In this document: in pieces, positions 48,757 through 61,308 of the stretch
Numbering within the stretch: position 1 is the first letter of the stretch
Layout: each line of letters opens with the position of its first letter
Source: Eucalyptus grandis
Lineage: Eukaryota; Streptophyta; Magnoliopsida; Myrtales; Myrtaceae
Reading direction: 5' to 3'
DNA length: 64,000 nucleotides
Assembly (NCBI RefSeq): GCF_016545825.1
Contig: NC_052613.1
Coordinates: 38,327,790-38,391,789, forward strand
The notes under the pieces: generated by a model
Databases searched by the model: none
What the model saw: the letters and a program-made list of their open reading frames with translations, nothing else
What the model was told of the DNA's origin: nothing
Position numbers and translations under genes: made by a program

Positions 48757-48882
48757 GAAGCACGCCTTGACTTTAAGGAGCAAGCACCGAACCTTCAAAG
48801 GCATGTTCCTCACCATCAATGATAGGCTCGTTGCTGGCTTCTATGCACAGTGGAGAAATCTCAAGGAGATTATCAAAAAAAA
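48757..48882 (+). pseudogene. Possible isolated exon remnant, unknown protein
   Basis: After a good splice-acceptor-like tttcttcctttag, the frame reads KHALTLRSKHRTFKGMFLTI and then NDRLVAGFYAQWRNLKEIIK without a stop. Codon use is more gene-like than the AT-rich flanks. I do not recognise the family. It may be a captured exon or the last trace of a retro-element. Confidence 0.3.
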
Positions 48883-49492
48883 ATTCCTAAAACCATTTCA
48901 TTTATGCTAATTCTGTCTTTAACTTTTCAATTTGGTCAATTTAATTTAATTTTTTTAATGATTTACTAATGTAGTCATTTTAGTCAATTTTATTATGAAA
49001 TCATTAAAATGACGTTGGCCATCTTACATGGCACAACTATCGTTGACTTGAACAATTTTTAAATATTTTCAAAATTTCTAAATTATTTAGTTATTCTTTT
49101 TCTATTTCTTTTCCCACTATGACTAGTGAGGGTCCCTAAGACTCGCTAGCTCTTGCCAAGGGTCGCGATCCTTGCCTAGATCTAGGCAAGGCAACCTCAT
49201 CCACCGTTGCAATAGCATTGCTCTTTTAGGCGAGAAAAGTATGACTACCTAACTAGACTTTGGTTATATGAAGGACACGTCGTGGATCTCATCTTATAAA
49301 CACATTGATTGACTAGCCTTTAAAAGAGAATTTTCTAGGTGTTTCCTCTAGCCCCCAAAACAATTAAGAAATCTCTTAAGATTACATTGAGCAAGATCCT
49401 AGGGTTGCATTGATGAATCATTAAAAAAACGTTGTTGAACCCATTTGTAAGTGGTCTCTTGTCATCTTGATTGTTGGTTTTTTTCTTTTCAT
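48883..49492. other. Intergenic repeat-like sequence
   Basis: Includes a GC-richer stretch at 49125-49260 with ggcaag/cttgcc motifs similar to those at 59940-59985, so probably a shared dispersed repeat. No gene. Confidence 0.45.
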
Positions 49493-49497
49493 TCTAT

Positions 49498-50423
49498 TGT
49501 TGGAGAAATCTTTCCAGAATATTTTGAAGCTGACAAAACATTTCTATCAGTCTAAGTCTGGATATCGATAGTTAAAGTCTCAAGACTTTATAGTCTCAAG
49601 ACTTTGTTATCTCAAGACTCAAGACTCAAGACTCAAGACTCAAGACTCAAAGTTATTCTCACCGACAGTCTTTCTAATCCGGTGTTGAAGGAAATCCAAA
49701 GTCGAGGTTTATGATTGAGGATTTGATCCTATCCTCAGGATAGATTCTTTGGTTGGATAATCATTTCGGATTCTTTATATCTTATCTAAGAACGATTGAA
49801 GATCCGATGGTCGACGAAATAATCTTGGATTATTCTATTCTTGGAAACCGAGATCCCGATTGTATGGGCGAACGAGTTGATGGGCTATCATCGAGATTCC
49901 TTATATAGCTCGGATGATCTTCTTGATTGATTCCGTCCAACGGGTAGATTGGAGGAATTCCTTTGGTAAGTGCCAACGGCTATGATGGCATGAAGGAGTA
50001 TAAAAGGAAGACGTTCTAGTTGTTTTAAGTGTGTGATCGGTAGAAAAATTCCAGTCGAAGATCCTTTGATTGTTAGTTGAGGCGAGCGAAATTGTATACG
50101 AGAGTGTTTATACTTGGTGACGCCTTGAGCAAGTGTGGTAGATCATCTACACCTAGAAATCAAGGAAGATCAACACTTTGTAACATCTCTTTGATCATAG
50201 TGGAATCCAGCCAATCGGCTGTCGGTGCGAAGAGTGGACGTAGGCTTGAATCAAGCCGAACCACTATAAACCGAGTGTTCAATTCTCTCTTTCCCTTACT
50301 CGAGTCTTGCGATTGAATTTTCAACTGTTGCAAAGTCTCTAATTGTTTAAATATCGTGCAAACATCGAGAAATTTTTTTGTATACCTATTCACCCCCTCT
50401 AGGTACTCGTACTAGCTATCTCA
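49498..50423 (+). repeat. 5' LTR of copia copy 2 (926 bases)
   Basis: TG...CA ends, TSD tctat before, primer-binding site after. Contains a tandem (aagactc) array at about 49610-49652 and a gtataaaaggaag TATA-like box at about 49999-50011. Confidence 0.92.
49606..49652 (+). repeat. (AAGACTC)n minisatellite in LTR
   Basis: About six copies of the 7-base unit aagactc in a row. The same array is in the 3' LTR at about 58148-58191. Copy 1 LTRs have only one or two units at the matching place. Confidence 0.9.
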
Positions 50424-50425
50424 AT

Positions 50426-50436
50426 TGGTATCGAGC
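50426..50436 (+). promoter_or_regulatory. Primer-binding site, copy 2, one base short
   Basis: tggtatcgagc differs from the tRNA-Met complement tggtatcagagc of copy 1 by the loss of one base. This is either a mutation or a consensus deletion error. Confidence 0.8.
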
Positions 50437-50481
50437 TGTGTTCTTACTTTGTTTGAAGTGTTTTACTTGAGTAAAAGATCC

Positions 50482-53400
50482 ATGGCTAGTATGCTAGCAC
50501 CGGGGCTGATGGAGGGGCAAAGCAATACCAGACCTCCCTACTTCGATGGAAAGGATTACAACATCTGGAAGAACAAGATGAAAGCTTTCCTACGATCAAA
50601 GGATCCTCTGGAATGGGACGTAGTGGAAAAAGGAATCACTATTGCTGCTGCATCAAACAACTTGAAAGAGGAAAAGAAACCGTTGAAACCAGGCGGAATG
50701 TCTCAAGAAGAAATAAACAAGAGACAAGCACTTGATGCTAAAGCAATTTATTCTTTATATTGTGCTTTGTCACCAACTGAATATAACAGAATATCTTCTT
50801 GTGTCACAGCAAAAGAAGTCAGGACGGTTACATATCACTTATGAAGGAACGGTCGAGTGAAGGAGACCGAATTAACATTCTTCTTGGTCAATATGAATCC
50901 TTCAAAATGAAACCAGGAGAATCTATAACCGACATGTTTAGTCGTTTTACAGATATTGTCAATGGTCTTGAGAACCAAGGACAAAAAATTTCTGATCCCA
51001 TGAAGGTGAACAAGCTTCTACGTGGACTCTCCAAGGATTGGAATCATATAAAGACTTCAATAAGAGAGACGCAAAGAATCATGCCATTATCTAGACGGGC
51101 GATTGGAACTCTTCAGTCTTACGAAGTGGAACGAATTAATGAAGACGAAGATCCAAGAGGTAAGAAATCTATTGCACTAAAATCAAATGATGATTCGATG
51201 ATGCAGATTCTCAAGATGATATGAATGATGAGGAGCTCGCCCTCATGATAAGAAGATTCAGAAAACTGAATAGAAAAGGCAGAAGGTTTATCCCAAGGAA
51301 ACAAAATTCTCGAGACAGCGGACCAAGTCGTTGATGATGAGGAACCAAACAAAGAAGTAGTTTGCTTCGAATGTAAAAAGAAGGGACACATCGGACCCAA
51401 CTTGTCCTCTTCGAAAAAAGAAAGAGGAAAAGCTGAGAAATTTCGAAAAGCTCTTAAAGCCGAAACACAGGAGCGATCTGAGTGTGAAGAGAGTGATGAG
51501 GAATATGCCAACTTTGTGTCTAATGGCGCAATCGGACTCGGACTCTGGATCGGACTCGAGCGGTGAATTTGAGGTAAGTAATTATAAAATCCCTGTCAAA
51601 GTCTCTAAATATATTAATGAGTTATGTTTTAGTCTTAAGACTTCTCTTAAAAGGATTTCCGAACTTAAAAAGGAAAACTCATTTTTAAAACAAAAGGAAA
51701 TCATTTTAGAAGAAAAGGTAAAAAATTTAGACTTGAATGTTTCTACTCTTAAAGAGAGTGAAGACAATCTTTCAAAAGAAAATGCTTTCTTAAAAACTGA
51801 TTTATCAAATATTTCAAAGAAATTTTCAATAGGGTCCGAAAAACTTGAAAAAGTTCTTTCAATCCAAAGACCTTACTTTAATAAGTCGGGTCTAGGTATG
51901 ACAGAAGAAACAATCCCTTTGATTGATTTTCCAAAAGTAAAAGAAAGAATTAAGAAAAGACCATCGAGAGGCTTATAAAAATCATTTCAAAAAAATCTTT
52001 GTAAAGCCTGTAGGTCGAAATGCTTTAAGGTGTTCTAAGTGCAACAGTCAGGATCATTTTGAAAAAGAGTGTCCTATGGTTTGGAAGCCTGTGAAGAGTA
52101 TGGCCTAATAATGCTTATCCTACTAACACGAAAGGACCCAAGAAAATTTGGGTACCAAAGAAAGCTTGAGACTCTTTTTTTGAATGCGAGTCTCTGTCAA
52201 AAAAGAAGGTAAAGTGGTATCTTGACAGCGGATGTTCAAGACACATGACAGGAGACTCGAGTGTTTCATAAAGCTTATTAAAGTGAATGGTGGAAAAGTT
52301 TCATTCGGAGGAAATAGCAAAGGAAGTATTGTGGGATTCGGAATTGCGAAAATTGGAAATCTCACAATAAGCAATGTCTCTCTAGTGGAAGGACTCAACT
52401 ACAATCTACTCAGCATTAGCCAATTGTGTGATACTGGTTACAAGATCTTCTTTCAAGAAGGCATTTGTTACGGAATTAGCAAAGATTCGACTCGAGTCTT
52501 TCATGGGTCGAAGGCATGGAAACATCTACCTCCTTGATGTAAAGCCAAATGAAGAACAATGCTTAATTTCAATTCAAGATGAAGAAATTCTATGGCATAG
52601 AAAGCTTGGCCATATCAACAAGAAGCAATTAGCCAAAATCTCTTCAAAGCGGCTTGTTAGAGGTCTACCTAAACTTGCCATACCAAAAGTCGACTTATGT
52701 ACTCCATGCATTAAGGAAAGCGGGTAAAAATTCATTTAAACAAATAAATCATGTATCTACTAATCATGTAATACAGTTGCTTCATATGGATCTCTTCGGA
52801 CCAACAAGAACCCAGAGCATTGGAGGTAAGAAATATTGTCTAGTAATTGTAGATGATTACTCTCGTTTTACCTAGGTATATTTTCTAGCAAACAAATCGA
52901 AACCTTTTCGTACTTTGAAAAGTTTGCTAAAAAGGTTCAAAATGAAAAAGGATGTGCTATTTCTAGTATAAGAACGAGATCATGGAAGTGAATTTGAAAA
53001 TCAAGATTTTACGAGATTCTGTGATAAATCTGGTGTTAATCACATGTTCTCCTCTCCGTATACTCGAGCAAAATGGAGTTGTGGAAAGAAAGAATAGATC
53101 TCTTCAAGAAATGGCTAGAACACTTTTAATTGAAAGTAAAATTTCTTCACGATTTTGGGCTGAAGTTGTTTCAACTGCTTGCTATATTATAAATAGAGTC
53201 TTTTAAGACCTATTCTTGATAAAACCCCTATGAATTGTTCAAAGGTAAGAAGCCTATTGTTTCATACTTTCATGTGTTCGGTTGCAAATGCTTTATTTTG
53301 AAAAATGCAAATGATCGAGTTGGTAAGTTTGAAGAAAGATCGGATGAAGGCATCTTCCTTGGATATTCTACATCAAGCAAAGCCTACGAGTCTACAATAA

Positions 53401-55260
53401 AAAAAAGCCGATCAGTGGAAGAATCAATGAATGTCAAATTCCAAGACTCGGTGCAAGATGAATCCAGCCGGACTCGGTACGATGAGACGAATCCGCTCTA
53501 GATCTTCAAATGTCTACATCTCAAGAAGCATCTCGGATTACGGAAGTCCATCATCAAGACGCTCATGGAGAATCAAATAAAGAAAGAGATCATCAACCCG
53601 GCAACTGGAAACACAAATCCAGTCATCCCAAAGATCTTATTATTGGCGAACTTAATGAAGGAATCCGCACTGATCAAAAAAGGCATGAAGAATCTAGTCT
53701 TGTGGCTCTCATCTCGAAATTGAACCAAAAAGCTTAGAAGAAGCTTTATCGATGAAAGGATTTGGATCGAAGCTATGCAAGAAGAGCTTAGACAGTTCAA
53801 CATCAATGATGTCCGGGAATTGACATCTAAACCAAAAGGTAAAACATTATTGGAACCAAATGGGTATTCGGGAACAAAATGAACGAAAAGGAAAAGTCGT
53901 ACGAAACAAAGCAAGGCTCGTGGCCAAAGGGTATACGCAAGAAGAAGGAATAGACTATGACGAGACTTACGCACCCGTTGCAAGGTTAGAAGCTATTCGT
54001 CTATTACTTGCGTTTGCTTGTTACAAAAATTTCAGGTTATTCCAAATGGACGTCAAAAGTGCTTTCCTAAATGGATTTATCCATGAGGAAGTTTATGTGG
54101 AACAACCGCCTGGATTTGAAGACCCAAAGAAGCCAGACTCAGTCTTGGGCCGAAAAGGCTCTGTATGGTCTAAAGCAAGCACCTCGAGCTTGGTACGACC
54201 AGATTAAGTAAGTTTTTATTACAAAATGGTTTTGTCAAAGGTAAAGTAGATACTACTTTGTTTATCAAAAAGGAAAACAAAAACTTTTTACTTGTTCAAA
54301 TATATGTTGATGACATTATTTTTGGATCTTCTAATGAAAGTCTTTGCAAGAAATTTTCTAAGTCTATGCGGGATGAATTTGAAATGAGTATGATGGGAGA
54401 ATTAACATTCTTTCTTGGACTCCAAGTGAAACAAATGAAGGAAGGAACTTTCATCCATCAAGAAAAATATGCGAATGATCTTGTCAAAAGGTTTGGATTG
54501 GAAAAATGCAAAAAGATCGACATACCAATGTCATGTTCTCGGAAGATAGACAAGGATGAAGAAGGGAAGAAAATAGATCAAAAAGCATGTACGAAAGCAT
54601 GATCGGTTCACTTCTTTATCTTCTACTCCTTCTAGACACGATATTTTGTTTAGTGTTTGTATCTGTGCTAGGTTTCAATCGGATCCTAGAGAATCACATC
54701 TCGGTGCCGTGAAACGAATTATCAAATACGTTGCTTCATCTTCAAGCATCGGTCTTTGGTATCCAAAGAAGGGAGACTTTAATCTTCTAGGATACTCGGA
54801 TGCGAATCTGCCGGTTGCGAAATCGATAGAAAGAGCACTTACGGAACTTGTCAACTACTTGGAAACAGAACGGTGTCTTGGTTCTCGAGGAAACAAAGCA
54901 CTGTAGCTCTTTCAACAACGAAGCGAGTATGTAGCTCTTGGAAGCTGCTGTTCGCAAATTCTATGGATAAAACAACAGCTACAAGACTTTGGCATTGAAG
55001 ACTCATGCACGAAATCGAGATGTGACAACACCGGTGCTATAAATCTCACCAAAAATCCAATCCTTCATTCAAGAGCAAAGCATATTGAGATTCGACATCA
55101 CTTTATTAGAGATCATATTCAAAATGGAGAAATCTCGATTCAATTTGTTGATTCAAAAAGTCAACTAGCGAGACATATTCACAAAGCCTTTGGAGAAGAA
55201 TCGTTTGACTTTATCCGCTCAAGACTCAACATTTTGAAGCTTGAAGAAGTTAAAGTCTAG
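50482..55260 (+). pseudogene. Copia gag-pol, copy 2, frame-shifted
   Basis: Gag starts MASMLAPGLMEGQSN at 50482 with PYFDGKDYNIWKNKMKAFL following. The zinc knuckle CFECKKKGHIGPN near 51362-51405 loses its last Cys by a frame shift. Protease WYLDSGCSRHMTGD near 52216-52258. Integrase LWHRKLGHINKKQL near 52590-52632, LLHMDLFGPTRT near 52778-52813, and NGVVERKNRSLQEMARTL near 53072-53125. [22 protein letters not shown] near 54046-54107, IYVDDIIFGSSNESLCKKFS near 54300-54360. RNase H with HSRAKHIEIRHHFIRDH near 55068-55118; stop at 55258-55260. Closely parallel to copy 1. Confidence 0.9.
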
Positions 55261-55636
55261 AGACTCACCAACTCTAAAGACTACGATCTCTTAGACTCTA
55301 AGTCTGAGACTCGGACATTCGTGGATAAAGACGCAAGTTGTATTTCTTCTAAAAGGTACTAATTGTCATTTAGTCGAAAGGTACGATCTTTTGTTTAATA
55401 ATTTTGGCAGTTATAGATTTTGAAAAGAAGTAATCGTTCACTTTCCATTGCACCGATTGAACTTCCCTTTTCAAAAACTAAGTTATATATATATATACAG
55501 TTTTTCTTTCCCCAAATCTTCAAAACCCTAAAAAGCACTCTTCTCTCGATCTTGTTTCTACTCTTTGTTCATCGTCGAGAAAGTGGTCATTTTCTTGGGA
55601 AAGCAAGTGAAGGAATCCTCCAATAGACAAAGAAAG

Positions 55637-57714
55637 ATGTCGTCTTCAAGGAAATCATCAAGAATCGCGAACGAGGGGACCACAAAGAATGAAGAAGGGA
55701 CCGACTCATTTCGATCTCACCGAGGAAGAAGACTTATCTCAGTCGGCGACAAAGTCCGATTCGCTCTCCTCCACGTCATTCAGCATCTCCTGCCCCACAA
55801 AGTGAAAGTCATAATCTGGAAGAAGAGATAATCGAGGATGCCGACCAGTAAGAGTTCAAAAGCCTTCCTTTTTGTATAAACTTTATTGTGCATTGAAAAG
55901 CACGGGTACTCCATTGAACTACATAGATGACTTCCTTAAGGACAAAAATTATGGGAATGAGTATCTTTTTCTGAAGAAAATGGAGGAATGGGGAATTGCC
56001 CCAAAAGGAAAAGCGAGAGGAAGCTCTTGCGAACATTCCAAGAGATCCTCGTATGCCGGGACAAAATCGATTGACGCGAATGATGATGACAAAATGTTCC
56101 TTGAATTTGAACCTAGAATGGGTGTGGCGGCAAGGCGAAAGGAAATCGGATGGATTTGTTTAAATCCAAGGATCAAGAAAAAGTGTATTACGATCATTTG
56201 AAAAGAGGGGTAATCAACCCTAGAAGTGTCGATTTTGACTTCTGGATTCCATCAACTTGAACCTAAGAGAGAAGTTGAATTTGCTTCAACTTGAGACTTT
56301 CTCGCTCGACTCTGGCGACGGGTATGATCATCGACTGCTTATTTCTATTCAAATCTTAGCTTTTGGATGCGAATAGAATTTCATTCGATGTTCGAGACAA
56401 AGTCTATGTGGTAGATGTGAATATGTTGGCGGACATAGTTGGAGTTGAACGGGGACGCTATCTCCCAATTAAAGTCTCACTGCTCGAACTACTCTGGATC
56501 TTGTCAAAGATAGGGATGTAGATAAGAAAATTATCTATTCAAGAATGAACGCTATCAACATTGTGCTTCACAAGATTGTGATCAATTGTCTAAGACCTAA
56601 GTCTACTTCAAAGACTTCGTGTCTCTTTACGAAGCAAAGTTGATGTATGCGATCAACTCGGGACGGAAGTTCTCTCTCCCGCACACTATTCTTTTCCATA
56701 TGTACAGAAGCTGTGTCAAAAGACAAAGGACAATTGCCTTATCTGTGCAGTGACCAAGATCTTCAGACATCTGAATATTGAACTGCCACATACTTTTTGT
56801 GTTAGACCGTGTGATAAGATGGTGGTAGGGTTGAAAATGTTAATGAAGATGCGTCTGCAAGAACTTTCTAAGGCAATGGAGAAATTCAAAGTGAAATCTC
56901 CAGTCCAGTCTGCTTCAAAAGGAAAAGGAAAGAAGGCATTTAGTGCTTCTTCGAAAAAGAGGAAAAGAACTCTTATCCTGGAGGATGAGGATGAAGATGA
57001 AGATGATGAAGATCCCACTATTCCAGCACCGGCAAGAACAAGACGTTACGTGTCTTATTCGACAGAACTTCAGCGGAAGCGAGAGAAGAAGAAGAACGAG
57101 AGAGAGGAGAAAGAAGTTGAGGAAGAAAAAGAAGAAGTAAAAGATCGATCCACGATAAATGCGGAGAGAAGGAAATCAAGAGATTGATCATCACTCTTCC
57201 CCTTTCGATGTCCTAGAGACGGGGGAGTTAGCGAGCAAGAGGTCTCCACCTCATCTTTTTGAAGATCAAAGAAAATCTCCGGAAGACCCGAAAAAGAAGC
57301 TCGGGTCTCTCAATTGCACGAAGAAGATGATACGACGATTCCAAATCTGCAAGACCATTCGGAAGCGCCATCGTCCGCACACACACCATCGAGAAAGCCA
57401 ATGCCGGTACACGGACGGATGATTACGTAGATCTTCGTAGTATCATGAATATTCTTACGGAAATGCGTAACCCGATATATATTCTGGATTGTGAAATCCA
57501 AGTCTTGAAGCATGCTGGACAAGCATCTTCAGTCTCTCTGGAAGAAAAATACAAAGACCTCGCTCTACAACTTCAAGCCAATGCCAAGAGAGAAGAGGTA
57601 GCTCATCTGCGAGAAGATCTGAAGAAGCTCGAAGGAGTAGTCCAGTCCATTGGGGATTTCCAGATCGTGCGCATTCCCAAGCGAGACATGACTCCTTTCT
57701 CACCCTCTTTTTAA
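55637..57714 (+). pseudogene. Extra reading frame downstream of pol, copia copy 2
   Basis: It starts MSSSRKSSRIAN at 55637, about 380 bases after the pol stop, and ends near 57712-57714 just before an extra polypurine tract. Shared with copy 1: YKLYCALKSTGTPLNYIDDF, a RSVDFDF block, FRHLNI..P.TFCVR.CD.MVVGLKML, a Lys-rich then Glu/Asp-rich stretch (about 56960-57150), and a final coiled-coil-like segment ending FQIVRIPKR. Reading needs many frame switches. Conservation of these blocks between the two copies shows it was a real protein. It fits the Sirevirus post-pol ORF; the molecular role is unknown. Confidence 0.75.
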
Positions 57715-57721
57715 TGATGAC

Positions 57722-57734
57722 AAAAAGGGGGAGA
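57722..57734 (+). promoter_or_regulatory. Upstream extra polypurine tract, copy 2
   Basis: aaaaagggggaga, immediately after the extra reading frame and about 300 bases before the LTR-adjacent tract; same arrangement as in copy 1. Confidence 0.7.
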
Positions 57735-58024
57735 ACCAATTTGAACAAACATTATTTATTTGACTTTTTGTGGTTATGTTTATTTTTGAGTATGACTTGA
57801 GAACTTGAACTTGAGTGTTAGACTGAATTGGTTGTGGATTTTGATGCTTGACTGGTTGCATTTATATCAAGTATTGTTACATGGTATTACTCATGAAAGA
57901 CTAACCAATTTCTTTGTGGATGCGAGTCTGGTTGTTTATTAATCTTTATGAGTTAGCCATATTGCTTGAGAAATGTTTTTGCAGGTCAAAGTTGTTCAAA
58001 TCTTCAAGAAAGTTTTGTCACCAT

Positions 58025-58039
58025 CAAAAAGGGGGAGAT
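58025..58039 (+). promoter_or_regulatory. Polypurine tract before the 3' LTR, copy 2
   Basis: aaaaagggggagat directly precedes the 3' LTR start at 58040. Confidence 0.85.
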
Positions 58040-58958
58040 TGTTGGAGAAATCTTTCCAGAATATTTTGAAGTGACAAAACATTTCTATCGAGTCTAAGTC
58101 TGGATATCGATAGTTAAAGTCTCAAGATTTTATAGTCTCAAGACTCTGTTATCTCAAGACTCAAGACTCAAGACTCAAGACTCAAGACTCAAAGTTATTC
58201 TCACGACGTCTTTCTAATCCGGTGTTGAAGGAAATCCAAAGTCGAGGTTTATGATTGAGGATTTGATCCTATCCTCTGGGATAGATTCTTTGGTTGGATA
58301 ATCATTTCGGATTCTTTATATCTTATCTAAGAACGATTGAAGATCCGATGGTCGACGAAATAATCTTGGATTATTCTATTCTTGAAACCGAGATCCCGAT
58401 TGTATGGGCGAACGATTGATGGGCTATCATCGAATTCCTTATATAGCTCGGATGATCTTCTTGATTGATTCCGTCCAACGGGTAGATTGGAGGAATTCCT
58501 TTGGTAAGTGCCAACGGCTATGATGGCATGAAGGAGTATAAAGGAAGACGTTCTAGTTGTTTTAAGTGTGTGATCGATAGAAAAATTCCGAGTCGAAGAT
58601 CCTTTGATTGTTAGTTGAGACGAGCGAAATTGTATGCGAGAGTGTTTATACTTGGTGACGCCTTGAGCAAGTGTGGTAGATCATCTACACCTAGAAATCA
58701 AGGAAGATCAACAACGTAACATCTCTTTGATCATAGTGGAATCCAGCCAATCGGCTGTCGGTGCGAAAGAGTGGACGTAGGCTTGAATCAAGCCGAACCA
58801 CTATAAACGAGTGTTCAATTCTCTCTTTCCCTTACTCAGTCTTGCGATTGAATTTTCAACTGTTTGCAAAGTCTCTAATTGTTTAAATATCGTGCAAACA
58901 TCGAGAAATTTTTTGTATACCTATTCACCCCCTCTAGGTACTCGTACTAGCTATCTCA
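58040..58958 (+). repeat. 3' LTR of copia copy 2 (919 bases)
   Basis: Same TG...CA ends as the 5' LTR and closely similar throughout, differing mostly by one- or two-base gaps. Followed by the tctat target duplication. Confidence 0.92.
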
Positions 58959-59344
58959 TCTATGTCTCTTGATTTTTTAAATGTCCAAATATAATTGTAT
59001 TATGATTATCAAAAAGTTTCTTTCGAACTGACAACACACTCTCTCTTTTGTATATGAATAAAAGAGGACATGTAATGTATGTGAATGATAAACAATAAAT
59101 ACATATGAAGAGAGATAAATGTTTAAAAATACAAAGTTGTTTAGGAAAGAAGTACAAATGATTATAAGTTAACTAAGATTACGTTTAACTTTGAAAAGTA
59201 AGATAGTTATGGAATCACTTGACTATTTTCTTGATTATTTAAAGTAAGTTTTTGTCTATCTTATTAGACCTCATGATGGTTTATACACCAAATCTTAAGA
59301 AAAAAGAGGCTTTGCATGTAACATAAAATTTCCTTTAATTTTTT

Positions 59345-60483
59345 GGGAACATGAATTAACTATTTTTACATATTATTTTTGTTCCAAATTTATTTCTTGA
59401 TCACTTTTCTATTTCTGCGAATAGAAAAAATAGTTGACGTTATTAAACGAATTTCTATTCTTTTTCTATTCCAAAAACAAAAGAATAGAAATTTTGAGAA
59501 ATAGAAATGTTACCAAATGGACCCTTATTATTACCTAACATAAACTTAAGAAACATTATTATCATCCTATTAATCATTCTCTCATGAAACCTTTTCTCTT
59601 ATTGATTTTCAATTCAAATCAGTAGATAATGTTGTTTTGATTATCTAGGAAGTCGTCTATCTTAATTGATACTCGCATTGTCTATTATAAAGCAACAATT
59701 GGACAAATAATGACGTGAAAGTAATTTGCATTTGAATAAATTAAGATCCATTACCCAAAATAGATAAAGGTGGAGTTTTCACATTCTTAAAACAATTTCT
59801 GAGCAAAATAATACGTTTAATTACTGCACAAAATTTATATTTCTAGAATAGAAAAAGAATAGGAAGGTATATTGTATGACCATCAAATTATTTTATGACA
59901 TAGAATTTCTTTTAATTACCTTGCTAGCCTTGAGGGCACCTTGCCAACCCTTGGCAAGGTCAAGCCTTGCCATGGCCATTGCACCATAAGAGGAGGAAGA
60001 AGAAGAAAATAAGAAAAAATAAGAAAAATAAGAAAATGACTTAGTTGAGAAATTGTTTCGGGAACAAGAAATAACTATTTTTTATATCTTATTTCTGTTC
60101 CAAATCTTATTTTCGAAAATAGAAAAATTAACTGACATTACTAAAAGAATTTCTATTCTTTTTTTTTCTGTTTTGGGAAACAAAAGAAAAGAAATTTTGA
60201 GAAATGGAAACATTAACAAATGAATCTTTATTTTACTTAACATAAACTTAAGAAACATTACTTTCATCCTAATCATTCTCTCATGAAACCTTTTCTCTTA
60301 TTGATTTTCAATTCAAGTCAATATATAATGCAGTTTCAATTATCTAGGAAGTTGTCTATCTTCATTGATACTCGCAATGCCTATTTAAAACAACAATTGG
60401 ACAAATAATGACATGAAAGGAATTTGCATCTGAATAAATTAAGATCCAATACCCATAATAGATAAAGGTACAGTTTTCACATT
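59345..60483 (+). repeat. Two-copy segmental duplication (about 0.43 kb unit)
   Basis: 59345-59785 and 60060-60483 are clearly the same sequence: both begin gggaaca, share aacataaacttaagaaacatta and ctcatgaaaccttttctctt, and end in gataaaggt.cagttttcacatt with scattered changes. They are separated by about 275 bases that include a gccttgcc-rich stretch and an agaagaa-rich run. The left part of the unit has gttcc/ggaac and ttctatt/aatagaa inverted strings, as in a MITE. Confidence 0.8.
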
Positions 60484-61231
60484 GGAAGAGCTGAATTTTG
60501 TGCAACTTGATGTTGTAAAAATTGATATTACACGTTGGTTGAGAAATAGGTTAATTGGTATGGAGAGCATGGCGTTCAAAGAATTGAGCATGTTGAAAGA
60601 GACATCTCAAGTTTTATAAATTATTCGACCATTTGAATATAATTTATATGTCTTGTATCTGCATTGTCAATAGTATTGGACGTTTGGTAAAGAATAAAAG
60701 CTAAATACTGAACATTAGTTAAAACATCTTAGGGAATAGAAAATAAATGAATATCATTTTTCCTATTCCTTTTAATAAGAAACAACTTGACTATATAAGT
60801 TAATTCCAAACTAATGCAATGCCCTATTAATATATTAAAGTATTTAGTTAAACTGTTTATCTACAAGTCTATGATAATCACACATATTATCCACATTAGT
60901 GTTTTTTTTTTGTCTTGTCCTACTAATTTGCCAAAATATTTCGATATTATACGGTTGAAAGTAATTTGTAAAATTCAATTACAATGAAATTTTAATATTC
61001 TCATAAAATTTCATGAATTAGCATATTATATTGTAGTTTTAAATTTTTAATTAATCTTGCCCTAAAAAAAAAAACAAAAAACAAAAACAAAACAAAAACT
61101 AGACCTAAGTTCCGAAGGACTTGGCGAGTCCTACTTCGAGTCAAGTTCCAACATAGTCAAGCGGTGGTTATTATTTGAATCTAATCTCATAGATTAAAGA
61201 AACATATCTCCTTTTCCTTATTCAAAAAACC
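60484..61231. other. Intergenic, AT-rich, no gene seen
   Basis: No recognisable coding content. An a-rich stretch (caaaaacaaaac-type) at 61062-61098 is low complexity. Confidence 0.5.

Positions 61232-61303
<72 letters not shown>
61232..61303 (+). repeat. (CT)n microsatellite, about 36 units
   Basis: A long uninterrupted ct run. CT tracts of this kind are common in 5' leaders of plant genes, and gene-like sequence follows. Confidence 0.95.

Positions 61304-61308
<5 letters not shown>

Larger units (their letters stand above)
49498..58958 (+). mobile_element. Full-length Ty1/copia (Sirevirus-like) element, copy 2
   Basis: The 5' LTR 49498-50423 and 3' LTR 58040-58958 both start TGTTGGAGAAATCT and end AGCTATCTCA. 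The target duplication is tctat at 49493-49497 and 58959-58963. Same organisation and clearly related proteins to copy 1, but with distinct LTRs, so a sister subfamily. Many frameshifts make it inactive as given. Confidence 0.93.
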
